This document shows positions 59,039 to 59,106 of a stretch of 59,106 nucleotides of DNA, one piece after another (positions within the stretch are counted from its first letter, which is position 1; the number at the start of each line of letters is the position of its first letter). The stretch comes from an uncultured Clostridia bacterium (GTDB lineage Bacteria; Bacillota; Clostridia; Christensenellales; Pumilibacteraceae). The stretch spans positions 1 through 59,106 of the forward strand of contig CALVUQ010000007.1 in the NCBI GenBank assembly GCA_944363615.1, read 5' to 3'. Position numbers and translations under genes: made by a program. The notes under the pieces were generated by a model. That model had not been told where the DNA came from. It did not search any database and saw nothing but the letters and a program-made list of their open reading frames with translations.

Positions 59039-59106
59039 CGCCGAAGCGCTTAAGCGTAAGCCGATTTAAGTATAAATATGACCTTTAAGAAACCGTCGTT
59101 GGAATG

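Noticed and set aside
59078..59106. Start of a further gene (ATG at 59078)
   Set aside because: Only nine codons are visible and there is no ribosome site, so it cannot be supported.

Overview
The window reads as chromosomal DNA of an anaerobic, spore-forming member of the Clostridia, probably an uncultured gut lineage. The evidence is a GerA/GerB/GerC germination operon, a BofA-type regulator, RqcP, Rex with AdhE, two [FeFe]-hydrogenase genes and a class II aldolase. No phage, plasmid, transposase or CRISPR was seen. Genus cannot be set from the sequence alone.

Layout. (1) 1-3368: the end of a LamG-type surface protein, then a Gfo/Idh/MocA oxidoreductase and mannonate dehydratase (uxuA). 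(2) 3502-7328: gerA-gerB-gerC. (3) 7383-10771, minus strand: MATE exporter, ybaK, rqcP and ispDF as one overlapping operon. (4) 10772-11829: AT-rich DNA, tRNA-Ala and tRNA-Ile, and two degenerate tRNA-Ile copies with an insert in the anticodon loop. (5) 11830-15512, minus strand: mgsA, a cytoplasmic GH28-like protein, an editing-domain-less proS, bofA. (6) 15967-24465: metK, recD2, a membrane protein with a decayed PIN-like domain, a small unknown, fhs, glnS and a HAD phosphatase. (7) 24593-29090: a short alaS and, convergent, leuS. (8) 29220-33639: an AraC regulator divergent from an amino-sugar operon (ROK kinase, PIG-L deacetylase, SIS isomerase/deaminase). (9) 34042-36529: AEC transporter and a CE15-like esterase. 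(10) 36953-46221: an RpiR regulator divergent from an unusual catabolic cluster: GlcD-like FAD oxidase, Fe-S partner, IolB, FGGY kinase, single-chain EtfB-EtfA fusion, class II aldolase and PfkB kinase. (11) 46522-49340, minus strand: AraC regulator, IolE-like epimerase, IolG-like oxidoreductase. (12) 49749-58993: rex, adhE, an APH-type kinase, two thioredoxin-like [2Fe-2S] proteins, a PAS-containing sensory-type [FeFe]-hydrogenase, a SpoIIE-type phosphatase and a catalytic-type [FeFe]-hydrogenase.

How the genes may work together. Regions 1, 5, 8, 9, 10 and 11 suggest intracellular use of plant or mucin sugars (uronates, amino sugars, inositol-like compounds). Region 12 handles surplus reductant as ethanol and H2, with a putative H2- or redox-sensing phosphatase pair. 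The most novel candidate is region 10: a GlcD/Fe-S/ETF electron route built from a fused ETF and an Fe-S subunit that has lost its CCG cysteines. It sits in one cluster with iol-type sugar enzymes behind three near-identical palindromes that overlap the promoter next to an RpiR gene.

All functions are inferred from sequence motifs read by eye. No database search was possible. Promoters and terminators were found by manual inspection.
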